A DNA stretch of 59,047 bases from an uncultured Bacilli bacterium (GTDB taxonomy: Bacteria > Bacillota_I > Bacilli_A > RF39 > UBA660): NCBI GenBank assembly GCA_934096015.1, contig CAKOLD010000004.1:1-59047 (forward strand), given 5' to 3'. Under the pieces are notes generated by a model. The model saw only the letters and a list, made by a program, of their open reading frames with translations, was not told the DNA's origin and searched no databases. The first letter of the stretch is position 1. Every line of letters begins with the position of its first letter. The translations under genes were made by a program, and so were the position numbers. Positions 43,265 to 51,687 of this stretch are shown one piece after another.

Positions 43265-43283
43265 TGTCGCCACACAGACGACA
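43265..43283 (+). repeat. TGTCGTC intergenic hairpin, copy 3
   Basis: TGTCGCC (43265-43271), loop ACACA, GACGACA (43277-43283). It matches copy 1 at 17 of 19 positions and is followed by A residues and the AAAGGAAG site of the next gene. Confidence 0.75.
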
Positions 43284-43304
43284 AAAAAACAAAGGAAGTG
43301 CAAT

Positions 43305-44315
43305 ATGCAATATTACTTATATGATTTTGATGGCACAATATATGATGGAGATTCTTCTTTTGATTTTATCATGTATTGTTTTAGAACAAATCCTAAATTA
43401 ATTAAATATTTACCGAAATGTTTAAATGCTGCCTTTAAATACAAAGCAAAAAAAATAACTAAAACAGAAATGAAAGAAATCTTTTTTTCTTTTTTAAAAG
43501 ATATAAAAGATATTGACTCTGCCATTAAACAATTTTGGCAAAAACACGAAAAAAATATTAAAAAATTTTATAGAGATAAAAAACATGACAAAGATATTAT
43601 AATTTCAGCTAGTCCTATTTTTCTTTTAAAACCAATAGCAGAAAAATATAAAGTACATGATTTAATTGCTAGTGATGTTAATAAAAAAAATGGAAAGTTT
43701 TTAAAGGAAAATTGTTTAGGCAAAGAAAAAGTTAAAGTTTTCAAAAAAAAATATCCAAAAGCTAAAATTTTAGAAATGTATACAGATTCAAGTCATGACT
43801 TACCATTAATAGAGTTAGCAGATAAAGGATATTTGGTAGTATACGACAACATATATAATTATAATGAATACAAAAAACCAAATATTTTAATTAGAACATT
43901 TAAGATGTTAATTCATCAATATTATAAGAATCAAGAAATTTTTAATTATTTAGTATTTGGAGTATTAACGACTATAGTAAGTTTGTTAGTTTATTACGGA
44001 TTAGTTTATACAATACTAAATCCAAATAAACCAATTCAATTACAATTAGCAAATATTATATCTTGGATAATTGCAGTTCTTTTTGCGTATATAACTAATA
44101 GAAAATATGTTTTTAAAAGCAAAAATAAAAATATCAAAAAAGAACTAACAAATTTTTGCGGTAGTAGAGTAATGACCTTAATTTTAGATATGTTTATAAT
44201 GTATTTCTTTGTTACTCTATTAAAAGGTAATGATAAAATATTTAAATTGGTTTCTCAAGTATTAGTAACCATTGGTAATTACATTATTAGTAAATTACTT
44301 GTATTTAAAAAATGA
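43305..44315 (+). CDS. HAD-IB phosphatase fused to a GtrA-like membrane domain
   Basis: Residues 1-200 are a HAD phosphatase: nucleophile motif YDFDGTIYDGDSSFDF, motif II ISASPIF, motif IV region MYTDSSHDLPLIELAD. Residues about 215-336 are a GtrA-like domain of four helices (FNYLVFGVLTTIVSLLVYYG, IAVLFAYITNRKYVF, RVMTLILDMFIMYFFV). GtrA proteins are thought to flip polyprenyl-linked sugars, so the fusion may dephosphorylate and move a lipid-linked intermediate. All HAD catalytic residues are present, unlike the HAD-like gene at 3189. AAAGGAAG precedes the start. Confidence 0.87.
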   Translation: MQYYLYDFDGTIYDGDSSFDFIMYCFRTNPKLIKYLPKCLNAAFKYKAKKITKTEMKEIFFSFLKDIKDIDSAIKQFWQKHEKNIKKFYRDKKHDKDIIISASPIFLLKPIAEKYKVHDLIASDVNKKNGKFLKENCLGKEKVKVFKKKYPKAKILEMYTDSSHDLPLIELADKGYLVVYDNIYNYNEYKKPNILIRTFKMLIHQYYKNQEIFNYLVFGVLTTIVSLLVYYGLVYTILNPNKPIQLQLANIISWIIAVLFAYITNRKYVFKSKNKNIKKELTNFCGSRVMTLILDMFIMYFFVTLLKGNDKIFKLVSQVLVTIGNYIISKLLVFKK

Positions 44316-44340
44316 ATTAGGTTTTTCCTAATTCATTTTT
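44308..44340. terminator. Strong bidirectional terminator
   Basis: AAAAATGAATTAGG (44308-44321), loop TTTTT, CCTAATTCATTTTT (44327-44340): a perfect 14-bp stem. It contains the stop of the HAD-GtrA gene and touches the stop of the convergent small gene. Confidence 0.9.
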
Positions 44341-44530
44341 ACATCTCAACAACACTCATATTTTGAACTTGATTTTGAGAAGTATTATTTTGCTTTTTTT
44401 GTTCGGTACTAATTAATTGTAACATATAAACACAGGCTGCAACAAAAATTGCACCTAAACAAGTACAAACAGTAATAGTAATAATATTGGTTATTTTATT
44501 AACCTTATCAAAAGTTTTTTCATCTTTCAT
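44339..44530 (-). CDS. Small single-helix membrane protein of unknown function
   Basis: The 63-aa protein has a charged N-terminus, one helix (IITITVCTCLGAIFVAACVY, about residues 17-38) and a polar Gln/Asn-rich tail. No family is recognised. The ATG at 44530 follows GGTG by 6 nt and is preferred to the ATG at 44542. It lies between the glycan cluster and a GGDEF gene on the same strand, with its own short leader. Confidence 0.55.
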   Translation of the reverse strand: MKDEKTFDKVNKITNIITITVCTCLGAIFVAACVYMLQLISTEQKKQNNTSQNQVQNMSVVEM

Positions 44531-44606
44531 ACTTAACACCATCTAAATAATATCATATCTAAGCATTCAAGTATTAAATTAATTAATATGGTTTACATAA
44601 AAACGT

Positions 44607-45743
44607 CTATTTACTTAATTTTTTCTTTCTTCTTTTATTTTCATACATTAAATTATCAGCTTTAGTAATCAAAGTATTAACAGATTTAATATTTGCTCTA
44701 ACATCAGAAAAATATCCCATGCTGATTTTAATATATTCATTATTCTCTTTTTTAATATTATTTGTAATTAAGCTTTCTAATTCGTTCATTTGATCATTGT
44801 CAAAATTAGAAACAATAACGAATTCATCTCCTCCATAACGAGCTAAAAATAAATTTTTTCCAAAATCAGCACAACTTTTCTTTAAAATATTTGCAATCAA
44901 TACTAAAATATCATCACCAGCTAGATGGCCATAGGTATCATTAATTATTTTAAAATCATCGACATCTATAAACATTAAAGATATAAGATCATTTTCTCTA
45001 GAATTCTCAAACTTGTATTGTAAATATTCATTAAATTTGTTACGGTTATTTGTTTTTGTCAAATCATCCACTGAAATTTGTTCTTCTTGAAAATACAAAA
45101 AAATCATTAAAGAAGATATAGTAAACCCCACTTGTAAAACAGTTAGACCATAATTAAAAAGCTGTATTAGATTAGCAACAAAAGGTCCTATGATAAATAA
45201 ACAAAAAGGAAATATTATTTCTTTTTTATAAATGTTATCAGTTGTATAATACACTTGTAAAGACTTTATAGTAGAAATTAATATATAAACCCAAGTAACA
45301 AAAGTATAAATAAAAGATATATCACTGCGTTCATATAAATTATTAGTGTTTATAGTAAATAAAATACCTGTAAAAATATTTAATATTAACAATAACACTC
45401 CAATTAAAACCGGAAGATTAATCAATATCTTAATTTTAATATTTTTTAATGAATCTTTATCTATATTTAAAAAAACGTATTCAGTCCAATAAAAACTAAT
45501 TAAAAGAGGAAAGAACAAATATAAGGAATTTGAGATTAATAATATTGTATTACTATATTGGAAATTACTCCCTCTAAACAATATAGAAATAATATCTACC
45601 ACACAAAATAATATTAAACTAATAATAATTTTTTTATAAATAAGTGTAGTATATTTAGTTTTGTTAATTAGCTTAAAAAATATCATTGCTAAAATAATTA
45701 TACAAACTATATTTGTTTGTAAATAATAAGGTAATACATACAT
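44607..45743 (-). CDS. Membrane-bound diguanylate cyclase (GGDEF)
   Basis: Diguanylate cyclases make cyclic di-GMP from two GTP. The 378-aa protein has about eight membrane helices (residues 1-225) as a sensor, then a GGDEF domain with DDLTKTNNRNKF, FIDVDDFKIINDTYGHLAGD and an intact active site ARYGGDEFVIV. The RxxD inhibitory site expected just before GGDEF is absent, so product inhibition is unlikely. GGAG lies 7 nt before the ATG at 45743; an upstream in-frame TTG at 45776 lacks such a site. No EAL, HD-GYP or PilZ partner is in the window. Confidence 0.92.
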   Translation of the reverse strand: MYVLPYYLQTNIVCIIILAMIFFKLINKTKYTTLIYKKIIISLILFCVVDIISILFRGSNFQYSNTILLISNSLYLFFPLLISFYWTEYVFLNIDKDSLKNIKIKILINLPVLIGVLLLILNIFTGILFTINTNNLYERSDISFIYTFVTWVYILISTIKSLQVYYTTDNIYKKEIIFPFCLFIIGPFVANLIQLFNYGLTVLQVGFTISSLMIFLYFQEEQISVDDLTKTNNRNKFNEYLQYKFENSRENDLISLMFIDVDDFKIINDTYGHLAGDDILVLIANILKKSCADFGKNLFLARYGGDEFVIVSNFDNDQMNELESLITNNIKKENNEYIKISMGYFSDVRANIKSVNTLITKADNLMYENKRRKKKLSK

Positions 45744-45864
45744 CCATACCACTCCAAATATAATAACTAAAACCAATTATACAAAAAAATTAAAAAAATG
45801 ACAAATTTATAACTGATTTCTAATACTAGTAAAATTCTAATTTTTAAAAAATAAAAAAAGAATG

Positions 45865-45893
45865 TTGTATCAGCTAAAAGTATGTGATATATT
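45865..45893 (+). promoter_or_regulatory. Promoter of tRNA-Glu
   Basis: TTGTAT (45865-45870), 17 nt, TATATT (45888-45893), 29 nt before the mature tRNA. Confidence 0.65.
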
Positions 45894-45921
45894 AATAATG
45901 TTATTCTTAACATTATTAAAT

Positions 45922-45997
45922 GGCCCATTGGTGAAATGGTTAACACATAGCCCTCTCAAGGCTACATTCATGGGTTCAAATCCCATATGGGTCACCA
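45922..45997 (+). tRNA. tRNA-Glu (anticodon CTC)
   Basis: A 76-nt cloverleaf: acceptor GGCCCAT pairs with ATGGGTC, D stem GTG/CAC, anticodon stem TAGCC/GGCTA with loop CTCTCAA (anticodon CTC, reading GAG), T stem ATGGG/CCCAT with loop TTCAAAT, and an encoded CCA end. The sequence is Glu-like throughout (GGCCC start, TGGTTAA in the D loop). It stands alone between its own promoter and terminator. GAG is a rare codon in such an AT-rich genome, so a TTC-anticodon tRNA-Glu must exist elsewhere. Confidence 0.93.
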
Positions 45998-46008
45998 ATT
46001 AAAATTCA

Positions 46009-46030
46009 ACGACTATAAAGTCGTTTTTTT
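46009..46030 (+). terminator. Terminator of tRNA-Glu
   Basis: ACGACT (46009-46014), loop ATAA, AGTCGT (46019-46024), then six T residues. Confidence 0.9.
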
Positions 46031-46084
46031 ATTTATAAAAGTATAAAAATAAATTATTAGTAAAAAATAATAATGGTGATTTGT

Positions 46085-46834
46085 ATGCCTAACATTCATA
46101 GTAGTATTTCTTTTGGACTAGTAAACATACCAATACAAATGAATAATATTATTACTAATAATGATATTGCATTTAATCAGTTACACAAAAAATGTTCTCA
46201 TCGTATTGAATATATAAAATACTGTCCAAAATGTAAAAAAGACTTAAAAGAAACAGATATAATGAAAGGATATCAATATGAAAAAAATAAGTATCTTACC
46301 TTTACAAAAGAAGAATTAAATAAACTTAAGCTTCCAAATGAAAAAGAAATAGAAGTAATAGGGTTTGTAGATATAAAAGAAATAGATCCCATTTACTATG
46401 AAAAAAGTTTCTTTTTAACAACCTTTAACAGTTCTAAATCTTATAAACTATTTTATGAAGCTTTAAAAGAAACTAAAAAAGTAGCTTTATGTAAAACCGT
46501 AATAGGTACAAAATTCTATTACTGTATATTAAGATTTAATGAAAATGGTATTATTTTAACAACACTATATTTTTTTGAAGAGATTCATCTTACAAATAAT
46601 GAAATTAACAAAACTATTAATAAATCAGAACTAGATTTAGCAATTAAACTTATTAATTCTCTAAAAACCAATTTTACACCTGAAAAATATCACGATGAAT
46701 ATCAAGACAATATAAGAAAAGCAATAAATGATAAATTAAATGGAAAAGCTATTAAATCTTCAAAAACAAAACCTAAAAAACAAATAAATGATTTAATGAA
46801 AGCATTAGAAAAGAGTTTAAAAAATGTGGAATAA
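46085..46834 (+). CDS. ku: Ku protein for non-homologous end joining
   Basis: Bacterial Ku forms a homodimeric ring on broken DNA ends and recruits a ligase. The 249-aa protein opens with the family start HSSISFGLVNIPIQM. It has HRIEYIKYCPKCKKDL with a CxxC pair, the KGYQYEKNKYLTFTKEEL motif and a lysine-rich C-terminal tail. The ATG at 46085 follows GGTGATT. The ligase gene overlaps its end by 11 nt, so the two form a compact end-joining operon directly behind tRNA-Glu. Confidence 0.95.
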   Translation: MPNIHSSISFGLVNIPIQMNNIITNNDIAFNQLHKKCSHRIEYIKYCPKCKKDLKETDIMKGYQYEKNKYLTFTKEELNKLKLPNEKEIEVIGFVDIKEIDPIYYEKSFFLTTFNSSKSYKLFYEALKETKKVALCKTVIGTKFYYCILRFNENGIILTTLYFFEEIHLTNNEINKTINKSELDLAIKLINSLKTNFTPEKYHDEYQDNIRKAINDKLNGKAIKSSKTKPKKQINDLMKALEKSLKNVE

Positions 46835-47696
46835 ATTATGCTCTCCAATGTTATTATTCGAAAAAAGCGATCCCTTTGATGATGAAAATTATTTATATGA
46901 ATTTAAATATGATGGCATTAGAGCTCTAATATATGTTAGCCCCCAATCTATAAAAATAGTTAGTAGAAATGGTATTGATTTAACAAATACTTATCCAGAA
47001 TTATCAGTAATTAAAAAAATGGTAACCAAAAAAACCATTTTAGATGGTGAAATAATAGCACTAGAAAATAATCTGCCTTCATTTTCTAAACTTCAACAAA
47101 GAAATAGATTAAAAAACAATTTAGAAATTAAAAAAGCATCAATAATAAATCCTGTAACGTATATATGTTTCGATATTTTATACGAAGAAAAATCTTTAAT
47201 AAATTTACCATTAATTGAAAGAAAAGGCTATTTATTGAAATATCATGAAAATGACTATTTTAAAATAAGCAAATATATTATTGGAAAAGGGAAAAAACTA
47301 TTTAAAGAGATAAAAAAATTAAATATAGAAGGAATAATAGCTAAGAAAAAAGATAGTAAATACTATCCAAATACAAGGACAAAAGAATGGATAAAAATAA
47401 AAAATTATCAAGTAGGATCATTTACAATAGGTGGATTTTCATATAACGATAACTCCAATGTTTTTTCGTGTTACCTAGGTGAATTAAAAAATAATAAATT
47501 GCTATTTGTAGGCAAAGTTACAATAGCTAAAAAAAATCAATTATTTAAAACATTAACCTATTTAAAAACTTCTAGAAATCCCTTTAACAATCTTAGTCAA
47601 GATTTCATTTATGTAAAACCCAAAATAAACATAAAAATTAAATATCTGGAAAAAACTAAAAATAATCACTTAAGACAGCCAATTTTTATTGAATAA
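46824..47696 (+). CDS. ATP-dependent DNA ligase (LigD ligase domain only)
   Basis: The ligase seals ends held by Ku. The 290-aa protein has nucleotidyltransferase motif I EFKYDGIRAL (AMP-accepting Lys), motif III-like DGEIIAL and YICFDILYEE, motif IV/V EGIIAKKKDSKYY and TKEWIKIK, then an OB fold. It lacks the polymerase and phosphoesterase modules of multi-domain LigD, so gap filling must come from elsewhere. It overlaps ku by 11 nt and is followed by a terminator. Confidence 0.94.
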   Translation: MWNKLCSPMLLFEKSDPFDDENYLYEFKYDGIRALIYVSPQSIKIVSRNGIDLTNTYPELSVIKKMVTKKTILDGEIIALENNLPSFSKLQQRNRLKNNLEIKKASIINPVTYICFDILYEEKSLINLPLIERKGYLLKYHENDYFKISKYIIGKGKKLFKEIKKLNIEGIIAKKKDSKYYPNTRTKEWIKIKNYQVGSFTIGGFSYNDNSNVFSCYLGELKNNKLLFVGKVTIAKKNQLFKTLTYLKTSRNPFNNLSQDFIYVKPKINIKIKYLEKTKNNHLRQPIFIE

Positions 47697-47720
47697 TAAT
47701 GCGTATTAACGCATTATTTT
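47695..47720 (+). terminator. Terminator of the Ku-ligase operon
   Basis: AATAATGCG (47695-47703), loop TATTAA, CGCATTATT (47710-47718), then T residues. It overlaps the ligase stop region. Confidence 0.8.
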
Positions 47721-47733
47721 AAATTTTAAAACA

Positions 47734-47762
47734 TTTACAAAAGCTCTAATTTATACTATAAT
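47734..47762 (+). promoter_or_regulatory. Promoter of gltX
   Basis: TTTACA (47734-47739), 17 nt, TATAAT (47757-47762). Confidence 0.7.
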
Positions 47763-47789
47763 TAAAGTATTGTGAAAGAAGTGACCATC

Positions 47790-49445
47790 ATGACGAATAA
47801 AGAATTAGCAGACATAATTTTTCCAAATATAACTAAAGATATAAATTATTATGAAAACCTTTACCCTAAGAGAAATTTGAAAGAAGGAGCAATAGTTACA
47901 AGATTTGCTCCAAGTCCAACTGGATTTGTTCATATGGGAAGTTTACTAACTGCGTTTATTGAACATTTTGTAGCAAAAACTACAGGTGGAGTGTTCTATT
48001 TGAGAATAGAAGATACTGATCAAAAAAGAAGTGTTGAAAATGGTATTCAAGGGATTATAAACGATTTACAAAATTTTAATATAACTATAGATGAAGGCGT
48101 AAAAAGTGAAACAGAACAAATAGGAGAATACGGTCCATACATTCAAACAGAAAGAAAAGAAATATATCAAACTTATGCCAAATATTTAATTGAACAAGGT
48201 TTAGCATATCCTTGTTTTTGTAAAGAACAAGAATTAGAAATCATGAGAAAAAATCAGGAAGCCAAAAAATCACGCATAGGTTATTATGGTGGTTGGGCAA
48301 AGTGCCGTGATTTAAAGAATGAAGAAAGAGCAGAACGAATAAAAAATGGTGAATCATTTGTAATTAGATTAAAATCTCCAGGAAATTATACTAGAAAAGT
48401 TGTGCTAAATGATTTAGTTCGTGGAAAAATAGAATTTCCTGAAAATGATTTAGATGTCGTTTTAATTAAAAGTGATGGAATACCAATATATCATTTTGCT
48501 CACGTAATTGATGATCATTTAATGCAAACAACGCATGTTCTAAGAGCAGAAGAATGGGTATCATCAACACCAATTCATTTACAACTTTTTGATATTTTTA
48601 AATTTCCAGTTCCAAAATATGGACATTTAGGTCTAGTAATGAAAATTGATGAAAATGGAACAAGAAGAAAATTAAGTAAAAGAAAAGATCCAGAAGCAGC
48701 GGTAAGTTTTTATCACGAACAAGGTTTGCCAATAGAAGCAGTTAAACTTTACCTATTGACACTTGCAAATTCAAATTTTGAATCTTGGCTAGAAAACAAT
48801 TTAGACAAAGACATTTATGAATTTAAATTTGACTTTAAAAAAATTAGTTTAAGTGGCTCACTATTTGATACTGAAAAATTATATAATATCTCAAAAAATT
48901 ATATAAGCAGATTAAAAGCTTCAGAAGTATACGATGCTTTAGTAGACTATACAAGTGAGTTTGATCGAGAATTTTATGAATTATTAACTAAATATAAAGA
49001 ATATTCCACTGCTATTTTAAATATCGAAAGAGAACAAAAGAAACCAAGAAAAGATTATTCATCATATAGTGAAATAAGAAACAGCGTATGGTATATGTAT
49101 GACGAATTATTTGATAAAGAAGAAAAAAATTATGAATATCAAAATATTTCGAATCAAGAAGAAATAGCCAACATTTTAAATAAATATTTAGAAATTTATG
49201 ATGAAAAGGATGACAAAGAAGAATGGTTTAATAAAATAAAACTTTTATGTGATAAATTAGGCTATGCAAGTAATATGAAAGAATATAAAGAAAATCCTGA
49301 AAAATTTAAAGGGAATGTTGCTGATATTTCCACAGTCTTAAGAGTTTCTTTAACAACTAAACATCAGACTCCTGATTTATATGAAATAATGAGACTTTTA
49401 GGTACATCAAAAATTGAAGAAAGATATAAAAAAGTGTGTGGATAA
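47790..49445 (+). CDS. gltX: Glutamyl-tRNA synthetase
   Basis: GltX charges tRNA-Glu (and often tRNA-Gln) with glutamate. Class I signatures are TRFAPSPTGFVHMGSLLTAF (HIGH-type motif near residue 46) and KLSKRKDPEAAV (KMSKS-type, near residue 295). At 551 aa it is longer than the usual 480-500, as in some clostridial forms, with an extended C-terminal anticodon-binding part. The ATG at 47790 lies 6 nt after GAAGTG; an in-frame GTG at 47772 is less likely. A tRNA-Glu gene lies 1.8 kb upstream. The terminator stem covers its last codons. Confidence 0.96.
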   Translation: MTNKELADIIFPNITKDINYYENLYPKRNLKEGAIVTRFAPSPTGFVHMGSLLTAFIEHFVAKTTGGVFYLRIEDTDQKRSVENGIQGIINDLQNFNITIDEGVKSETEQIGEYGPYIQTERKEIYQTYAKYLIEQGLAYPCFCKEQELEIMRKNQEAKKSRIGYYGGWAKCRDLKNEERAERIKNGESFVIRLKSPGNYTRKVVLNDLVRGKIEFPENDLDVVLIKSDGIPIYHFAHVIDDHLMQTTHVLRAEEWVSSTPIHLQLFDIFKFPVPKYGHLGLVMKIDENGTRRKLSKRKDPEAAVSFYHEQGLPIEAVKLYLLTLANSNFESWLENNLDKDIYEFKFDFKKISLSGSLFDTEKLYNISKNYISRLKASEVYDALVDYTSEFDREFYELLTKYKEYSTAILNIEREQKKPRKDYSSYSEIRNSVWYMYDELFDKEEKNYEYQNISNQEEIANILNKYLEIYDEKDDKEEWFNKIKLLCDKLGYASNMKEYKENPEKFKGNVADISTVLRVSLTTKHQTPDLYEIMRLLGTSKIEERYKKVCG

Positions 49446-49468
49446 AAATATATTTATCCACATTTTTT
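49437..49468 (+). terminator. Terminator of gltX
   Basis: TGTGGATAAA (49437-49446), loop AATATA, TTTATCCACA (49453-49462), then six T residues. The gltX stop codon is within the left arm. Confidence 0.9.
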
Positions 49469-49479
49469 GTGGAGGTAAG

Positions 49480-51687
49480 ATGAAAAAAATTGAATTACTA
49501 GCTCCTGCGGGAAATAGAAAAATGCTTGAAGCAGCTATCCACAATGGAGCGGATGCCGTTTATTTATCTGGTAAATTATACGGTGCCAGAGCCTATGCCA
49601 ACAACTTTACTGAAGAAGAAATAATTGAAGCAATTAAATATGCTCATCTATATGGTGTAAAAATATTTGTAACTATAAATACAATAATTAAAGAACAAGA
49701 CGTTGATAATTTAATAGATTATGTCCGCATACTTCATGAAAATAATGTCGATGCCTTGATTATTCAAGATATTGGTATGATTGATTTATTACATAAAAAA
49801 TTTCCGAATTTAGTTTTACATGCTTCCACTCAGTGTCACAATCATAGCAATAAAAACATAAAACTTCTTAAATCTTTAGGAGTAAAGAGAATAATTTTAG
49901 CAAGAGAATTATCATTAAATGAAATTTCTAATTTAGATACTGATATAGAAAAAGAAATATTTGTTCATGGAGCTCTTTGTATATCTTATTCTGGTAACTG
50001 CTTAATGTCTAAAGAAATCTTAGATAGAAGTGGTAACGAAGGTAAATGTGCAGGATTATGCAGATTACCATACGATCTATATGAAAACAATAAAAAGATA
50101 GAAACTACCGGTAAATATCTTTTAAGCACCAAAGACTTATGCACCTTAAAAAATATAGATGATATTTTAAAATCAAATATAACGTCTTTAAAAATAGAAG
50201 GAAGAATGAAATCTCCAGAATACGTGGGATATACAACCAAAATATACAGAAAATATATTGATAACTACTACAAAGGTATTAAAAGCATCCCAACACCAGA
50301 GGAAATAGAAAAACTAAAATTACTATATAATAGAGAATTCACTAAAGGACATTTATTTAACGATAAAAATATTATAAATGATAAAACATCAAATCATATA
50401 GGAATACCTTTAGGAAAAATAATAGCATTAGGCAAAAAAATCAAAATAAAATTAGAATATGAATTAAATCAAGAAGATGCTATTAGATTTAATGAAAGTA
50501 ATAAAGGCATGTATATAAATTATTTGTACGATGAAAAAGATAATTTAATAAATCATGCTGAAAAAGGTGATATAGTATATGTTGATAATAAAGATAATAT
50601 TAGATCTTTAGATACGATTAATTTAACTATATCAAGCAAGTTACAAAAAGAAATTAATTTTTTTGATTATAAAAAAATACCAATAAAATTTATTGTTAAT
50701 GCTAAAGTTGGAAACCCCTTAGAAATATCTATAACAGACAATCATTACACATGCACTATAAAAGATGAAACAATTGAACTAGCTAATAATAATTGTACAG
50801 AAGCAAAAGAAATTATTCAAAAATTAAATAAATTAGGAACAACACCATTCTATTTAAAAGATTACGAAATAACGATAGATAATAACATCTTTATCCCATT
50901 ATCTAGAATCAATAATATTAGAAGAAATCTTGTAGAACAATTAATAGAATTAAGACAAGGACAAAAACAAAATATAGTTGAAAAGGAATATAATTGGATT
51001 CCAAGCAAAGAAAAATCAATAGACATTAACAATTCTTATTTAATAGAAAATATTGAACAATATAATTTAGTAAAAAATAAAGGGAACATTTATGTTGATA
51101 ACTTTGAACTTTTCAACAAACTTAAAAAAGAACCAAACGTCTATTTAAAATTAAATAGATTAAATACTAAAGAATATCAAAATACAAATTTGCTAGTTTC
51201 AGATACTAGTAACATTATTCAAGCAAAAAACAATAACGTTCATTCAGATACATACTTAAATATAACAAATTCATACGCAGTCAAACTACTAGAAGAACTT
51301 GGAGTAAAAAAAATAACATTATCTTCAGAATTAACTAAAAATGAAATAGAACTTATTGATAAAAATTTTCAAGAAAGATATAAACACAAACCAAATCTTC
51401 AAATATTCGCTTTTGGTAAATTAGAGTTAATGATTATGAAACACTGTATACCTGAAATGTATATTAGTAAAAATAATTGCACACTATGTAATTCTAATAA
51501 TAAATATGAATTAGTAGATAGAAATAATAAAAGATACACAATAAAAAAGAAATGTAAAATAAATAAAATATTAAGCTATAAAATAACAAATAGATTAGAA
51601 GAATTTAAAGATTATAAAATAAGTAAACTAATATCCCTAATAGATATAAGCGAATCTGAAAAAATTATTAAGGAAGTGATTAAATGA
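49480..51687 (+). CDS. Peptidase U32 family protein (RNA hydroxylation type)
   Basis: U32 proteins such as TrhP and RlhA hydroxylate tRNA or rRNA bases using prephenate-dependent chemistry and an Fe-S cluster; classic peptidase activity is doubtful. The 735-aa protein opens with IELLAPAGNRKMLEAAIHNG, followed by GADAVYLSG, the cysteine-rich HGALCISYSGNCLMS and CAGLCRLPY, and IEGRMKSPEYVGYTTKIYRK. The long C-terminal half fits the DUF3656-containing forms. The ATG at 49480 lies 4 nt after GGAGG. agrA begins inside its stop (4-nt overlap), an odd partner for a quorum-sensing regulator. Confidence 0.88.
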   Translation: MKKIELLAPAGNRKMLEAAIHNGADAVYLSGKLYGARAYANNFTEEEIIEAIKYAHLYGVKIFVTINTIIKEQDVDNLIDYVRILHENNVDALIIQDIGMIDLLHKKFPNLVLHASTQCHNHSNKNIKLLKSLGVKRIILARELSLNEISNLDTDIEKEIFVHGALCISYSGNCLMSKEILDRSGNEGKCAGLCRLPYDLYENNKKIETTGKYLLSTKDLCTLKNIDDILKSNITSLKIEGRMKSPEYVGYTTKIYRKYIDNYYKGIKSIPTPEEIEKLKLLYNREFTKGHLFNDKNIINDKTSNHIGIPLGKIIALGKKIKIKLEYELNQEDAIRFNESNKGMYINYLYDEKDNLINHAEKGDIVYVDNKDNIRSLDTINLTISSKLQKEINFFDYKKIPIKFIVNAKVGNPLEISITDNHYTCTIKDETIELANNNCTEAKEIIQKLNKLGTTPFYLKDYEITIDNNIFIPLSRINNIRRNLVEQLIELRQGQKQNIVEKEYNWIPSKEKSIDINNSYLIENIEQYNLVKNKGNIYVDNFELFNKLKKEPNVYLKLNRLNTKEYQNTNLLVSDTSNIIQAKNNNVHSDTYLNITNSYAVKLLEELGVKKITLSSELTKNEIELIDKNFQERYKHKPNLQIFAFGKLELMIMKHCIPEMYISKNNCTLCNSNNKYELVDRNNKRYTIKKKCKINKILSYKITNRLEEFKDYKISKLISLIDISESEKIIKEVIK

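Noticed and set aside
45922..47696. Integrated mobile element at tRNA-Glu
   Set aside because: No integrase, no repeat of the tRNA 3' end and no transposase were found; the Ku-ligase pair alone does not show an element.
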